Below, one piece after another: positions 33,150 through 44,543 of a DNA stretch of 64,000 nucleotides; positions within the stretch are counted from its first letter, which is position 1; every line of letters starts with the position of its first letter. Source of the stretch: Spirometra erinaceieuropaei (Eukaryota; Platyhelminthes; Cestoda; Diphyllobothriidea; Diphyllobothriidae); NCBI GenBank assembly GCA_902702965.1, contig CACRXP010000033.1:899901-963900 (forward strand), given 5' to 3'. The translations under genes were made by a program, and so were the position numbers. The notes beneath the pieces were generated by a model, which had not been told where the DNA came from, did not search any database, and saw only the letters and a program-made list of their open reading frames with translations.

Positions 33150-36100
33150 AATCATCCGACCGTCCAACCATCCATTCCGACGATATTCACCGTGTGCTAC
33201 ACGGCAAGGCAAATCAGGCACGGCGACTTGCGCGTGAATTAGTTTATGGTGATAGTCGATCCGTGCAGCATCCACCACACTCACTCTTTCCCACTCTTAC
33301 CCCGACCCGGTGTCAGGACAGAATCAAGAAGACCGGAGGCGGGGAGGGCGCAGGTGGCTAGCGCAGCCGGACGCGCACCTAGATATGCCACCACACCCAC
33401 AGCTCCAGAACATACATTTGACCAGGATTTTTCATTAACAACGACAACACAAAAGCACCAAGAAGAACAACAGGGGTCAGAAGGACGAGGATGATGACTG
33501 GACAGCCGTGCTCACCGCCTGCATACCCAGCAGGAACGCAAGCGCATCTATCGGCAGGGAACTCGGCGTCAGGGAGTTGCCAACGCATACCAGGCTGCGA
33601 GGGTCATGGTTTGCTGATACTGACATAGCACACGCTTTCAGACATTTTTACTTGGAAGGGCGACGCCTGGCCCCGCATTTAGCCAGGGTCGTCGACCTTC
33701 AAGATTGGGTAACCAAACAATCGTCGACCGAGAGGCACTACTCACACACAAACACCGCAGTAGCAGGCGGTTGTGTATCGCAAATTTTAGTGAACGCACA
33801 CGTGCATTAACAGACCCATGCGGTGAATAAATGTGCGAGTGCAATTTGGACAGTAGAGGCGTATGCGGCGAGTGTAGGTTGGTGTTCCAGGCACTGTTTC
33901 GCCAGTCTCCGTGCGATGGAATCGTAAGCCGCCAACCAGGCCGACGCGCGAGGTGAATGTATGGGGGCAGTGTGGACATAGTCAGTCGGCGGTGTCAGTA
34001 ACAGCTTCGGGGGTCGAGATGTTGGTGGCGGAAGCGCTGGTCGACTGGGTATGGGTTGGGATGAGCAAGGTGGTGTGCAAAATGTACTGAGTATGATGGA
34101 GCTGGCGGCGGTGGGCGTGCTGGATGGCGTAGTCTGGACGGGCCTAGGCATGATGGGTGTGACCGAATAGGCCAGACATCTCCATATAATATTCGTTTGA
34201 ATAGCCTCTCGTCAAGTCGCTCATCCGCACCAGGCGACCGCTCCAACGCAGTTACAGTTGTCTTGGCATGGCGTATATGCTGAGGATTTCCATCCGCTCC
34301 AGTACGTTCGTAATAGGAATTCAGGCCTGCCACCTCAGCTTCAATATCCGTTAAAGACAGCTGGGGTGGTATTGGTTGATACTTCGAGCCTGCTACTTGT
34401 ACGCCATCTAGGTCTCTGCTCCATATATCTGCGCCACAGGACGACTGCTTTTTACATCTTCGATTTGGCGCTGATGTGAAGACCGTCTCAATGTTAAACT
34501 GTGTTTTTCCAGTGGCCGAACTTTTGGATGGCTTGGGTAATCCGACGGACCACCTCATTGTCGCCTTTGATGATGCGAGAGGGAGTGCCGCATAGGCAGG
34601 TACAGTTATCCACGACTTGCAGCTGGGCTTCGTTGTACGCAGCCTCGGATGGCGGATGAAGTACAACCACTGTCTTCTCCGCGTTGATAACCAGGCCGAA
34701 ATTGTTACAGGCGGCATCGAAGAGGTCCATGCTTCGTTGCATGTCCCCTCCGGAGGTGGACTTGGGGAACCAGTCGTCGGCGAAGAGAAGTAGCTGTGGA
34801 AACACGCGACTGGAAGTGCATTCTCCAGTGGTTGAGGGCATGGCCATCCGTCCTGTAGGCGGTGCGGATCCCCGGACATTCGTCACGGTACGAATCCACC
34901 AGCATGGCAGAGAACATGAGAATGAGGAGGATAGGTGTGGGGGCGCAGCCCTGCTTCACTCCGTTGGTCACTGCAAATGCCTCTGGGACAGTTCTATTGT
35001 CCGTGGCGCGGTCCATCATGCCAGCGTTAACTGACGGACTATCTGTGTGAATCGTTCGAAAAAGCCGAATTTCCGCACGATTTTCAACAGTCCTTCGAGA
35101 TTCACTGTTTCAGAGACTTTTGTCAGATCCACAAAGGTAGAGCACACGTGGGTCCATGTCTTCTGGCACTTCTCTTGTAGCTGATGGTTTGCAAAAGTCA
35201 TCAGTGGTTGAGCGATGTCGCCGGAGTCCACGTTGTCTTATCGGCAGAGGTCCTTGCTCCAGGTGTCCGTTGAGACGTTTGAAAAGGATGCAAGCGGAGA
35301 GCCTCGCGGCGATGTTGAGTACGAGATGCACTTGTGATTGTCACAGAGTTGACGGTTCCTTTTCCGCTTGTAGAGATGGACGACGGTGGCGTCCTTGAAA
35401 TCCTAAGGGATTCCTCCTTGACGCCACTTCTCCTGAAAGGGCGTTGTCAGATGATCCACAAGTTGTGGGCACCGTGTTTGTAGAGTTCATTAGGTATCGC
35501 GCACGCTCCGGGCGCTTTCCCGCTGGGGAGCTGATGCACGACCCTGATGGTTTTGTGGAGAAAGGACGCAGGTCGAGGTCGGCTTTGGTCTCTATTTGAG
35601 GCAGACAGGCGACGGCGGCGTCGGAGATGGTGGAAAGATGGTAGAGGACTCCTCTGAGGTGCTTGGCCCATCGCTGAAGAATTTGTGTCTTCCCGGTGAG
35701 TAGGGTATTTCCGTCGGCGCTGAGAAGAGGGGCAGTTGCTTTGGTTGGCGGACCGTAGACAGCCTCGATCGCAGAGAAGAAATTCTCCCATTCGCTGCGA
35801 TCCGCGTAACCTTCGACCACCTCAGGCTTGTGAGCCATCCGGGAGTCCTGCATCTCCTGCAGCCGCTGTTTCAGGAGACGGCGACTACGATAGAAGGCTG
35901 ATTTGATATGGCCGGTTGGGTGATTGATGTAGGCTTCGTGCAGGCGGTTCTCAAGGAGAAGGTTGCTGATGGGGACTTCGTTGTCATTTAACCAGTCCTG
36001 ATGTTGGCGCCAAGTGCGACCGAGGACAGCCAGGGCGGTTGACTGGACCGTGTCCCGGAGTTGGCACCATCGGTTCTCCACGAAGGCATTTTCGTCGGGG

Positions 36101-36890
36101 AAGGCGGCGGCGACTTGACGGTTGGCTAGCCGTTGTGCCATTCCGTTGTCGAAATGGCGATGGCGAGCAGGAAAAGACAACAAATCAATATTCAGCTCAC
36201 CTGGGGCTCGCTTACCTTAAGGTCTCTTGCGTGGCTGTAGGCGAATCCGCATCTTGGAGACGATGAGAGGATGGTCAGCCCAGCCGTCGACATCTGAAAT
36301 CGGCTTTTTCACCAGCACGTCCTACTGGTCTTCATTCCGGGCGGGGACATAGTCCATCTGGTACCAGAGTCGCTACCGAGAGTGCATCCGGGTGGCCTTC
36401 TCACGCATCGGGAGGCGGAAGTAAGTGTTAGTCAGGATGAGCCGGTGTTCTGCGCAGGGATGAGGTCACTTGAATTAGGATTGTCGAGACCATGCTTACT
36501 CAGAACTCCTCTCCAGGAAGCATATTTTGTGCCTAAGCGGGTGTCGAAGTCACCAAGGGCTATCCCCCCATTTGCCTTTGCACAGTCAGCAGGAATGCGT
36601 TGGGGTTCTCGTATAATTTGTTCCCCGTCTCGTAAGGGCTGCTCATCAAGGGAGCATAGACGCTAACGATGGTGGGGAATTTTCCGTCCCGGAGATGCAA
36701 GCGGAGGCTTATCAGGCTTTCGTTGATGCCCAGTCTACACCTGCAAGCAAGCGAACGACCTACTACGTTTGACGCGTGGACCCACAACTGGACACCCCAT
36801 ACACCCCGGCGACCAATCACTGCATTACAAACGAAGCTGTGTACGCACTCCATATCGACGGGTGGAGACTTATTTCAGCAGGCCAGCCAC
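33150..36890 (-). mobile_element. LINE fragment G: most complete copy, endonuclease to 3' UTR
   Basis: Read on the minus strand, 36853-36560 is the endonuclease middle (SLRLHLRDGKFPTIVSVYAPLMSS). 36183-35341 is a 280-codon frame covering the linker (RTWRQHQDWLNDNEVPISNLLLENRLHEAYINHPTG, SEWENFFSAIEAVYGPPTKATAPLLS) and early RT (SSPAGKRPE). Further RT follows in several frames: CSTFVDLTKVSETVNLEGLLKI (35140-35050), AVTNGVKQGCAP, and LLLFADDWFP with the catalytic FADD at about 34795-34766. AQLQVVDNCTCL comes next. DERLDERLFKRILYGDV at about 34220 and finger-linker parts to about 33760 follow, then 3' UTR to 33150. In the first RT motif the usual Asp of KAFDTVN reads Glu in VSETVN, and frameshifts are frequent. 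Confidence 0.85.
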
Positions 36891-37035
36891 CCAAATGAAC
36901 GAGTTGAAGCTCCTCCAGGAGCTTTTCAGAGCCAACGGTTATCATCGAACATTCGTTGAAAGGTGTCGAAGGCAACAAAGTACGCGGAATGAAGAGCATA
37001 GTCAGCCAAAAGCATGGCGAAACATGTTATGCCTT
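36891..37035. other. Unassigned junction between LINE fragment G and a Penelope-like fragment
   Basis: Short stretch with no clear identity. It may be decayed sequence of either neighbour. Confidence 0.3.
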
Positions 37036-37057
37036 ACTATTATTATTATTATTATTA
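37036..37057 (+). repeat. (ATT)n microsatellite
   Basis: Six to seven ATT repeats ending in an A run, directly upstream of the Penelope-like fragment. Confidence 0.85.
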
Positions 37058-37800
37058 AAAAGGATCTCCGAAGACATGGCTATATCCCTCGGGCCGCTCG
37101 AAATAGTCATTGCCCACAGGTACGACCCAACAATCCGCCGTCAAGTGATACAGCAAAAAGACCCTATATTTAAACGGGAGACTTCAGTCTTTGTCAACCG
37201 ATTTTAATGCACTGCGGGAAGTGCAACTACGTTGGGGAAACTGGCCGACGTTTGCAAACGCGAAAGCACAAACAGAGGATGGACACAAAGTCTGAGGTGG
37301 CGAACCATGCCGCCCAAATGGAACACATCCTCAAATTTGAAGACGTCGGCATCGTGAGCCAGGGCAGTCATCAAACAACAAAGCAGATGCAATAAGTCTG
37401 GATATACAGCGACTGCTCTGTCAACTATCCATTAATTTACCTCCCCCCCCTATTTGACTCTACAAATCTTCTTAACTGGGGACAGTCACGACGCGGGACA
37501 GTCGTGGCCGTCAACTATCTCCATGGCCAACGAGGGCGAGGACTATTTAGATCCCGTTGACATACCTGTCGGATGCTGTCACACAGGCAGCATTGGCGGG
37601 CCACGCATTAAACAAAGTGCGTCATATACGGAGTGCTGTGCGCATGACTTCCCAGTCTCTGAAGATGAATAGCCGAAGCAATTACCTCAAACGACAGACC
37701 GCTATTAAACCCATTCCGGTGGAAGTCCCTTATTCTTTTAATACGTCGCGTAGAAATCGCATTTCTATTACTACAAATTTCCGCATTAATACATCAAGGC
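37058..37800 (+). pseudogene. Penelope-like element: GIY-YIG end and terminal sequence
   Basis: The frame 36956-37207 ends with LEIVIAHRYDPTIRRQVIQQKDP, the spacer that precedes the nuclease in this family. After a stop at 37204-37206, 37207-37395 gives HCGKCNYVGETGRRLQTRKHK, the Cys pair plus GIY-YIG core and conserved Arg, then NHAAQMEHILKF. The family's terminal ELLEAW segment is not visible, so the end diverges or is lost at about 37395. At 37655-37740 the element-end signature returns (tctctgaagatgaat, then SNYLKRQTAIKPIPVE in one frame). The repeat end there is hammerhead-like but degenerate. Confidence 0.78.
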
Positions 37801-38183
37801 ATTGTTTAAGTTGATAGCATTTTTAAAGCTCGTTTGGTGCCAGGGCTGTGGCGGGAAACGTCGTGTCTAGCTGACAGATGGGTATACTGGCTAGGTTTGG
37901 TTGATTTGTCTTACCCGAATCCTCTTCAGGAAATTTTGCTTCATTCTTCTCTTTCTGCATTTATTTTTCTGCTCTGCATCGCGCTCCCATTCAAATGGCA
38001 CTCGATTTGGTCTACCTGACCGGCGCCGCTTCATTCATAGGTATGGACAATGTTCAAGTTCATTTTTAGGAGACACGAGGGTCTACGCCAGCTGTTCCGA
38101 ACAGATGTTAGAAATTGGCCCGAAGTTCTCCTAAGGGATAAAACGCGGCACGTAGGTAGCATTGCACTTAATCATGTTAGAAG

Positions 38184-38256
38184 CGTACGTATACGTACGT
38201 TTAATTAAATGTGCAAATCTCTGTATACAAATTTGTATACAGAGCTTAAGCTTAAA
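38184..38256. repeat. Cluster of perfect palindromes
   Basis: cgtacgtatacgtacg (16 bp, 38184-38199), ttaattaa (38201-38208), a perfect 26-bp palindrome at 38219-38244 centred on aaattt with arms starting ctctgtatac, and agcttaagct (38243-38252) lie within 73 bp. Confidence 0.85.
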
Positions 38257-40329
38257 CTTTGTGGTTTATTAATTTCCGGAAAATATTACCTACACACTGT
38301 TGAATGTGCACCTTGTTCAACCAACTGTTATTACGCGTTTGAAGCCTTGGAAGCTAAGTTCAAACCGCATTGCCCAGAAGAAACTAACTTCAACGCCCTT
38401 TCGAGTCTGTTAATATTGTCAAAGGTCCTGGTTTGATATGGACTGCTAGAATGGCTAGATAGACCCTGATAGAATGCATTAATCGAGCCTTCGCAAAAAT
38501 AACGTTTTAGGGCGTCGAGTATTCGAGTTCAACTGTCCTCGACTTGCTGCAATGCTTTGTCCACTTCCGAATCTTGCCCCCAGCGCACGGACCACTTACA
38601 AATGCTCTCAAGGAGCACGTATGCCTAGGGGGTATAGAAAGTCCGGTATTTCAGACGAGCGCTTCCGTACATCACGAAATGGACGAATATGCGATCGTCG
38701 AACTCGGCTAAAAGCTCATTTCAGGGTCACCTTTAAGCTGTCATCTCGATATCTAATAAGATAGGTCACTGAGATTAGCGGACGATGTATTTTAGTAGCA
38801 TTTAGAGACGGTCGAACGTTCTATATCTATACGAGAAGGTGGTTGCTTGTGTAGATGTAGAGGTACAAATACGCCATTACGTCTTAAATTTATAAAGGGC
38901 TACTCCACCCGCAAGTTCATTGCTAAATTTTGTGTAAAATCCCGTCTTTAATCTAGGAGTTACATTCTCATTCTTTTCCATTGGCGCACTTGTTTGGTTC
39001 TTGTGGTCTAATTCAGGGTCCCCTTAAAATAGAACTTATCTGAATATGATTTATATCCCGTTTTTCAGAATATCATACCTTAAACTGTCTCTTGAGACTA
39101 GGTTTCCGCCGTTTTTCTTGCCAGTAATTGTCAAATTTTTGTAAATACTGGGCGTGTAACAGCTCTGATTTATTCCTTCCGAAGATGCTGCCTAAGCAAG
39201 GGGGAAGATTAGGCACATAAATGGCCTTCAGTGAATTTCCCCAAATTCATATGCCGTTCTGTTATCAGGATAGTACGGAAGTTTTATTTTCGGTTATGCA
39301 ACAGACTTGACACAAAATAATTCCGTACTTGTGCACGTAAACCTGACCAGGAACAAAACCTCCCTATATAAGTGCGTGGGAGTCCCGGAACCCATGTCAT
39401 TAGCTTAACGAACGACGTCAAGCCAGATTTTGAGCTGGCCTGGTCTCTGGCTCCTTAAGTCCAGTACCCGCGGTAAATATACGATAATAACACTGAACTC
39501 ATGGGTCGGCTGACAAATTGAGCATCAAAATGAGCTCTCAATTTTCACTCGGGTTTTGCGAAATCATTCATTCGATACTAGATATGTCTGCCTCACTCGA
39601 ACACACATTTCAGATGACAGTGGTTGGAATTATTCAATTTTTGCTCGTGTTCTACCCCTATAACGTATATGTGGACAAATTTTGGGCTCGCGCGGGTCTT
39701 AGTGACAATTGCGATATCGTTAGAAGTCAGTAAACCTTAGAATAATCTGTTAGGGTCACGATATCGTCTTCACCTACATCCGTCTGACGAAAACTAGGCT
39801 CTGAGATACTTAAAAATATTAGAAACGAAGATTCAAATTTTATCCTTGTGGCAAAGAGAAAGGTAAGTCGATCGTTGAAGCCGTCACTATTTTCGTCCTT
39901 TCTAATTTCTCCTGAACTCAATGCGAGACTTTGAAATGAACCCTTTGGAACAAGGCGTTTTGAAGCTCGCTCGGAGCTTGACACTAATATTGGATCTCAA
40001 ATCCGTTAGTTGCTGCGAAAAAACCGCGCAATACTAACAAGCTGCCAACAGACACCCAGCGTTACCATTTTCTCTAAAAACCCGTCGAGGATATTAGAAT
40101 TCGGTAATCTTGTATCCCAGTTCACTGCAATTTGTCTCGACACGCCGATATAGTGTCCTTAAGCAACTGCATTTGTGGCTGATCGGGTGGTTGCTTTTGA
40201 AGTTCAGTATTTGCGTCTTGTTCGTCGCTTTCCTGAACACTTTGCTCTAGGCCACAAAATTCTGTCGAGCGATCCCGTACATCAAGGACGTCTCCGAGGC
40301 CGTCAGTCGCACTCTCGCACCACTTGAAG

Positions 40330-40720
40330 TTGGAGTTGCACACAGACCGGAGGCAACCATCAGGTGTCAGAGGATGAGACCAAAAGACCCATTGCCACGG
40401 CAAGAAACATCTGGAATCGTTTGCCGGATCTGGTGTAGTTGCGGGCAAAGCAACTACGTCGAAAAAACTGTAAGACAGTTCCGGACGCGAATAGCCGTAC
40501 ACGCGGCAGCGGTACAAAGAAATGACGCCAATTATCAAGTCGCGGCCTATTCGACGAGACCCAGCCACACATTCAAGTTCGATGAGGCCGAAATTCACGC
40601 GAGAGGTGATAATCACGTGAGCCGCGAGTTGCTTGAGTCATGGTCCACAAGACCCCAGTCTATCAACAAGTGCAACGGCATCCCCACTCCACATTCGGTG
40701 CTGAGGCAGTCTGGCCAAAG
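40330..40720 (+). pseudogene. Penelope-like GIY-YIG nuclease fragment
   Basis: The frame 40374-40727 reads RPKDPLPRQETSGIVCRIWCSCGQSNYVEKTVRQFRTRIAVHAAAV. This is the spacer, Cys-rich knuckle and nuclease core, with the core Gly of YVGET changed to Glu (YVEKT). AAYSTRPSHTFKFDEAEI and SRELLESW follow, then the terminal INKCNGIPTPHSVLR. It is a close cousin of the fragment at 1.75 kb and more complete at both ends. There is no reverse transcriptase upstream. The family's nuclease nicks DNA for insertion. Confidence 0.82.
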
Positions 40721-40894
40721 CAATTAACTACTTGGGCAGCGCGCAGGCCGGTGAGCCAGATGACCGAACAATCATCACGCCAGCATTCAACAGGGGTGAT
40801 GAGACCTAAGCCATTGGCAACTTGCATGCCGGCCATCAAGCAACTAGCGCACCGGCGGTCAACAATTCTCGATGAAGGAGAGGATGGTTAATTA

Positions 40895-41050
40895 TCATAA
40901 GTATGCAGTAGCATAGCAACTGCATCCTATACGGCAAGTTCCTGTGCACAAATCACTCGTATCTGTCACTGTCTCTGATGATGGATTCGAGCGACAATCC
41001 GAAATGGCAGGCAAACAAAGCTTTGGTTCCAGCGATCAATGTTTAGTATG
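40895..41050 (+). repeat. Penelope-like terminal sequence with hammerhead-like motif
   Basis: ataagtatgcagtagcatag and ctgcatcctata precede CTGATGA (40975-40981). A five-base-pair stem (ggatt/aatcc) and GAAA (41001-41004) follow. It lies about 250 bp after the nuclease stop, at the expected 3' end of the fragment. Confidence 0.6.
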
Positions 41051-41152
41051 TTTTCTGAATCATTTGAGTCGCCTTGCGCAAAATATCAGACTGCAGCAAC
41101 TTCTGGCACGCTTGGTACGCTCTGTAATGTAGAGATTTTTAATGCTTTTTAG

Positions 41153-41348
41153 CCTGCTGTTGTCAAGAATTCCGAGACTGACGCAGTTGGAGTTGAGGCC
41201 GAACAGAAAGAATCCGCAAAATCCACTGTCAATGAGCTTCCGCCTATGGATGCGGCAGTTGTCAACGACCTCACGCAGCCACAAATGCCCACTTTCGATG
41301 AGTTTCAAGCTATGGTCTCGGACGAAAACCAACAAAAAAGACGTCAGG
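41153..41348 (+). CDS. SUCO: SUCO exon: conserved segment upstream of the SUN domain
   Basis: The frame reads PAVVKNSET near its start and ends with MPTFDEFQAMVSDENQQKRR. The PTFDEW-like motif just before the SUN domain is a hallmark of this family (human: IPTFDEWKKK). The acceptor is a T-rich tract ending tttttag at 41152, and the donor is ggtgagc at 41349. The exon ends in phase 1 and joins the next exon to make an Ala codon. It opens in phase 0, so at least one earlier exon is expected. The upstream limit relies on the best acceptor and could differ. Confidence 0.8.
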
Positions 41349-41855
41349 GTGAGCTATGCTGTTCTTCCCCAGTCAAGTCCACTTTTGCACATGCTGAAAT
41401 GGTTTTCCGTAAAACTCCCTCTTAATGAAAATCTGCAGTCGGTTTTGAGTTATATATCATATCTTTTTGGGCTGTTTTCATATGCATGCCTCATAGTTGA
41501 CCTAGATGTCTGATATCCAACTCCATTCTCGCGTTTTTTCCACATTTCACAACCTTTGTCGTATACAGATACAGACCGTTTTTTAGAAAAAATAAACGAA
41601 TCCGCTTTATTACCTACTGGGCAGACTTCCTGTGATCCCTTTTTTTTTATACTGTAAATGATGTTAAAATATATTATTTGTTTATCTGTAGACCTTATTA
41701 TGGTTCGTGTGGGAGAAAAGTGTCCGCAATACCCAATCATCTTTTTTATAGAAGCAGCTAGTTTTCGGATCATAATTTTCAAATGTCGGACCTTAAGTTC
41801 AAGTAAGCGTTTTCCCAAATATAATGCCATTTTTCCATGCCTAATTACTTTACAG

Positions 41856-42417
41856 CAGACTCGACACCAAGGGAACCCAGCTATGTAATTGAAAAGGCCG
41901 GGCAAGCCGATCCGATGTTTGCGAAGGATGTTTCCTCCTACCACACCTCTTCAGAGCCTAACTCTTCAGGCCCTTCTGGACATTCATCTTCCTCAAATAC
42001 AGATCCTTCTTCTGTCCAATCATCTTTACCCCACGATGGCAACGGCTCAAGTTCAGAAAAGACAGGCCCCGCAGAGGACGCAGCTACTGCCGAACCAGTA
42101 CCTTCCGATGTACGTGGTGACGGTGGAGTGGCTTTCACTCCCTCAGCTCTTACTGACTCTGTCATATTGCCTTCGAGCGTCGTGGAGTCATCTGCCGGAA
42201 GTAAAGAGGCGTCCATTCCAATAAAACAAGAACAGAATAAAAAACAGCAAGAAGCAGTCGGAGCAGTCAAGCCGACTTTACGAGTTATGCGAAATATCGC
42301 GGCAGTGGAGTGCGGCGCGAAACTTCTAAAGGCCAGTCAATCAGCACGCCATGCTGCATCAATCCTGGTTGACAATAACGATATGTATATGAATCAACCC
42401 TGTGCCTCCGAAAAGTG
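41856..42417 (+). CDS. SUCO: SUCO exon: Ser-rich linker and start of the SUN domain
   Basis: The acceptor is attactttacag at 41855 and the donor gtgagc at 42418. The first two thirds are a low-complexity Ser/Pro/Glu linker (SSGPSGHSSSSNTDPSS). The last third starts the SUN domain: NIAAVECGAKLLKASQSARHA, then ASILVDNNDMYMNQPC, corresponding to the family's NYASVECGAKIL and LIENMDLYMLNPC. The exon ends inside the Trp codon (phase 2) that begins the next strand of the domain. The ATG at 41837 is upstream of the acceptor, so the apparent frame start there is not a true start codon. Confidence 0.9.
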
Positions 42418-43069
42418 GTGAGCAATTTTGGTGCATTCAGCCAGCCCGCTGCACTCAGCGGTGTTTCGTTCGAGGGCGTGCGTATTGCCCTCATATTGGT
42501 ATACATAAAATAGTACCGTTATACGTTTTTATTGTACTGCTTAAAGAGAAGAACTATAACCTCAGCAGCCAGACCTCAGGGCCACTTTTCATTGGCAATT
42601 CCTTCGGTGCATTCAGCTCTCCTGATATAAATCGTGAAAGAATCAAGAAGTTTAGAATGCCTCTTCTATGTTATCCCTTTGTAAGATTTATAGACACGAC
42701 TCCAGTGCATTAGACTTCAGCTACTGCGTAGTATTGTTTAAATCGACCGTTTGTTTTCAGTTTTGTATCCGTATTTCCTTGTGTTTGAGGTCAGAATTTT
42801 GCAGAACAGGTTTTTAGTCATTCGATTTCTGAAGTAAAGTCCTGAAAAACCGCATTTCTACGTTGCTTTGAGTTAATTCTAGACCCCCCGGTAAGCAAGT
42901 CTTTTTTTACTAATTTTAAGAAACAATATGTTTTTCCTGGTGTTTTGTTGCTGGCCTAAGTAAGGGTTCTTATGCACACAAAAATTTCAATAAGCTTTTC
43001 CGCCCTAAGCAGTGGGAAATACCATTGTTACCAGAGGACAAAGTGGTAACTTGCACACTACAGTTTGAC

Positions 43070-43620
43070 CGTCGTGCGCGACGATGTCCACCACGTGCTC
43101 TACATTAAGGTGAAGCAGGCACGGTGACTCGCGCGTGATTTAGTCTATACTGAATGCCGATTTGCACTGCATCTACCGCACTCTCCTCTCCCCCACCTGG
43201 GCCCGGCATCAAGACAGAGTTAAGAAGATCGGAGGCGGGGAGGGCGCAGGTGGCTGGCACAGCCAGACCCGCACCTAGGCCACATCTCTAGGTCCACAAC
43301 ATACCCTTGACTAGGATTTTTTTACCACCAACAACAACAGGGGTCAGAAGGACGAAGATGATGACTGGACAGCCATGCCCACTACCTGCATACCCAGCGG
43401 GAATGCAAGCGCATCTATCGGCAGGAAACCCAGCGTCAGGGAGTTGTCAACGCATACCAGGCTGCGAGGGTCATGGTTTGCTGATACTGACATAGCACAC
43501 GCTTTCAGACCTTTTGACCTAAGAGGGCGACACGTGGCCCCGCATTTAGCCTGGGCCGTCGACCTTCAAGATTGGGTAACCAAACAGTCTTCGACTGAGA
43601 GGCACTACCCATAAAACACA
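43070..43620 (-). mobile_element. Solo LINE 3' UTR copy in a SUCO intron
   Basis: Plus-strand signatures cgtgatttagtctatactga, gttaagaagatcggaggcgg and ggggtcagaaggacga match 33225-33755 block by block at high identity. The open frames at 43375-43614 and 33508-33810 look alike because they lie in this repeat, not because they code. Orientation is antisense to the gene. Confidence 0.7.
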
Positions 43621-44252
43621 CGCATACAACACAAACAATCTCCTCACATGCATGATAGCGTCACACACAAGCATACCTGGTAAAGCGTCGTATATCTCAC
43701 TCCTGACACTCACCGTGTTCCGGTGGTAAGACCGATTGAAGTCGACTGAAAAGAAACCGGGTCGCAGCGACAGACGGGATTGAAGCCATGTCTGGGCGCA
43801 CCACACACGTTCTAGTTTCTACCTTGCTCTGTACAGTCTTCGGCGAGAGCTCCCGAAGTTCATGCAGCCAAAGATGCCACAATGGCCACAGGAAGAAAGA
43901 ACCTACGCAGTTTGACCCTAAGTCCTGAGTAGGACGGAGCTAACCCGTCATTTCTAAGCACTGGTTTCACCAAAAACGTTGACGAGTTGACATTTAGTTG
44001 GTCGACGTTTACATTTATCGTATCACTGTCGACAAATGGGTTTTAAATTATTCTGACGTGAGCTGTTCCATTTCTATGTAAGCGACAGCTTAATGTTCCT
44101 AAGCTACTTATCTCAGCATCTTCTGCCCCGGCCTTTTTTCTTAGCACGGCTCGGTAATTTTGTGGGTCAAAAATGTCTTCACGTTCGAGACAAACTCCTT
44201 TTTAAGGCAACCCTTCGTCATATTATTGCTGTTTCCCGTTATCATTATATAG

Positions 44253-44360
44253 GTTCATCTTGGAGACGTGTGAGCCCGTACAACTTGGTACAATCCAGAT
44301 CGCTAACTACGAACTGTTCTCGTCTCGTTTTAAAACATTCAAGGTTTACGTCAGTGATAG
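44253..44360 (+). CDS. SUCO: SUCO exon: SUN domain, middle
   Basis: It completes the Trp codon, then reads FILETCEPVQLGTIQIANYE, continuing LFSSRFKTFKVYVSDR. This matches the family's [24 protein letters not shown] segment. Acceptor ag at 44251-44252; donor gtaggt at 44361. 108 nt, phase 2 to phase 2. The intron before it (1,835 bp) contains a LINE 3' UTR copy; the intron after it is only 71 bp. Confidence 0.92.
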
Positions 44361-44431
44361 GTAGGTCTGCCTCCATAGTTCTTTTTTGGCGTTTTTTGCC
44401 GTACCCAATTTTCTTTAATGCATTTTTTTAG

Positions 44432-44543
44432 GTTTCCGGCAAAAGAATGGGAATTATTGGGCACCTTTCAAGCATTTGATGTCAAGGGATTGCAGTCGTT
44501 TGACCTGAAGGGTGGCAGCGATCGTCTCATTAAATATGTCAAA
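44432..44543 (+). CDS. SUCO: SUCO exon: SUN domain, late middle
   Basis: It reads FPAKEWELLGTFQAFDVKGL, then QSFDLKGGSDRLIKYVK. It matches [23 protein letters not shown] in the vertebrate protein. Acceptor tttttttag at 44431; donor gtaggt at 44544. 112 nt, ends in phase 0. Confidence 0.92.

Larger units (their letters stand above)
37801..41152. other. Unassigned DNA upstream of the SUN-domain gene, with palindromes and a Penelope-like copy
   Basis: Contains the palindrome cluster at 38184-38256, a Penelope-like fragment at 40330-41050 and otherwise AT-rich sequence. A TATA-like ctatataagtgc at 39363 precedes an open frame at 39518-39733 with a hydrophobic stretch (VVGIIQFLLVFYPYNVYV). That could be an exon or chance. 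The missing 5' exons of the SUN-domain gene may lie here or left of the window. Confidence 0.3.

Noticed and set aside
36769..37173. 134-codon plus-strand frame as a gene
   Set aside because: It spans the antisense of a LINE endonuclease, an ATT microsatellite and part of a Penelope-like fragment in the wrong frame.
39363..39733. TATA box plus first exon of the SUN-domain gene
   Set aside because: A TATA-like sequence and a hydrophobic frame are present, but no splice link to 41153 can be shown and TATA-like strings are common in AT-rich DNA.
41837..42421. ATG at 41837 as the start of the SUN-domain protein
   Set aside because: It lies before a good acceptor at 41855, and the upstream exon at 41153-41348 joins in phase and carries a conserved family motif.
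43375..43614. Conserved protein shared with 33508-33810
   Set aside because: Similarity is at DNA level across all frames and belongs to the LINE 3' UTR repeat.
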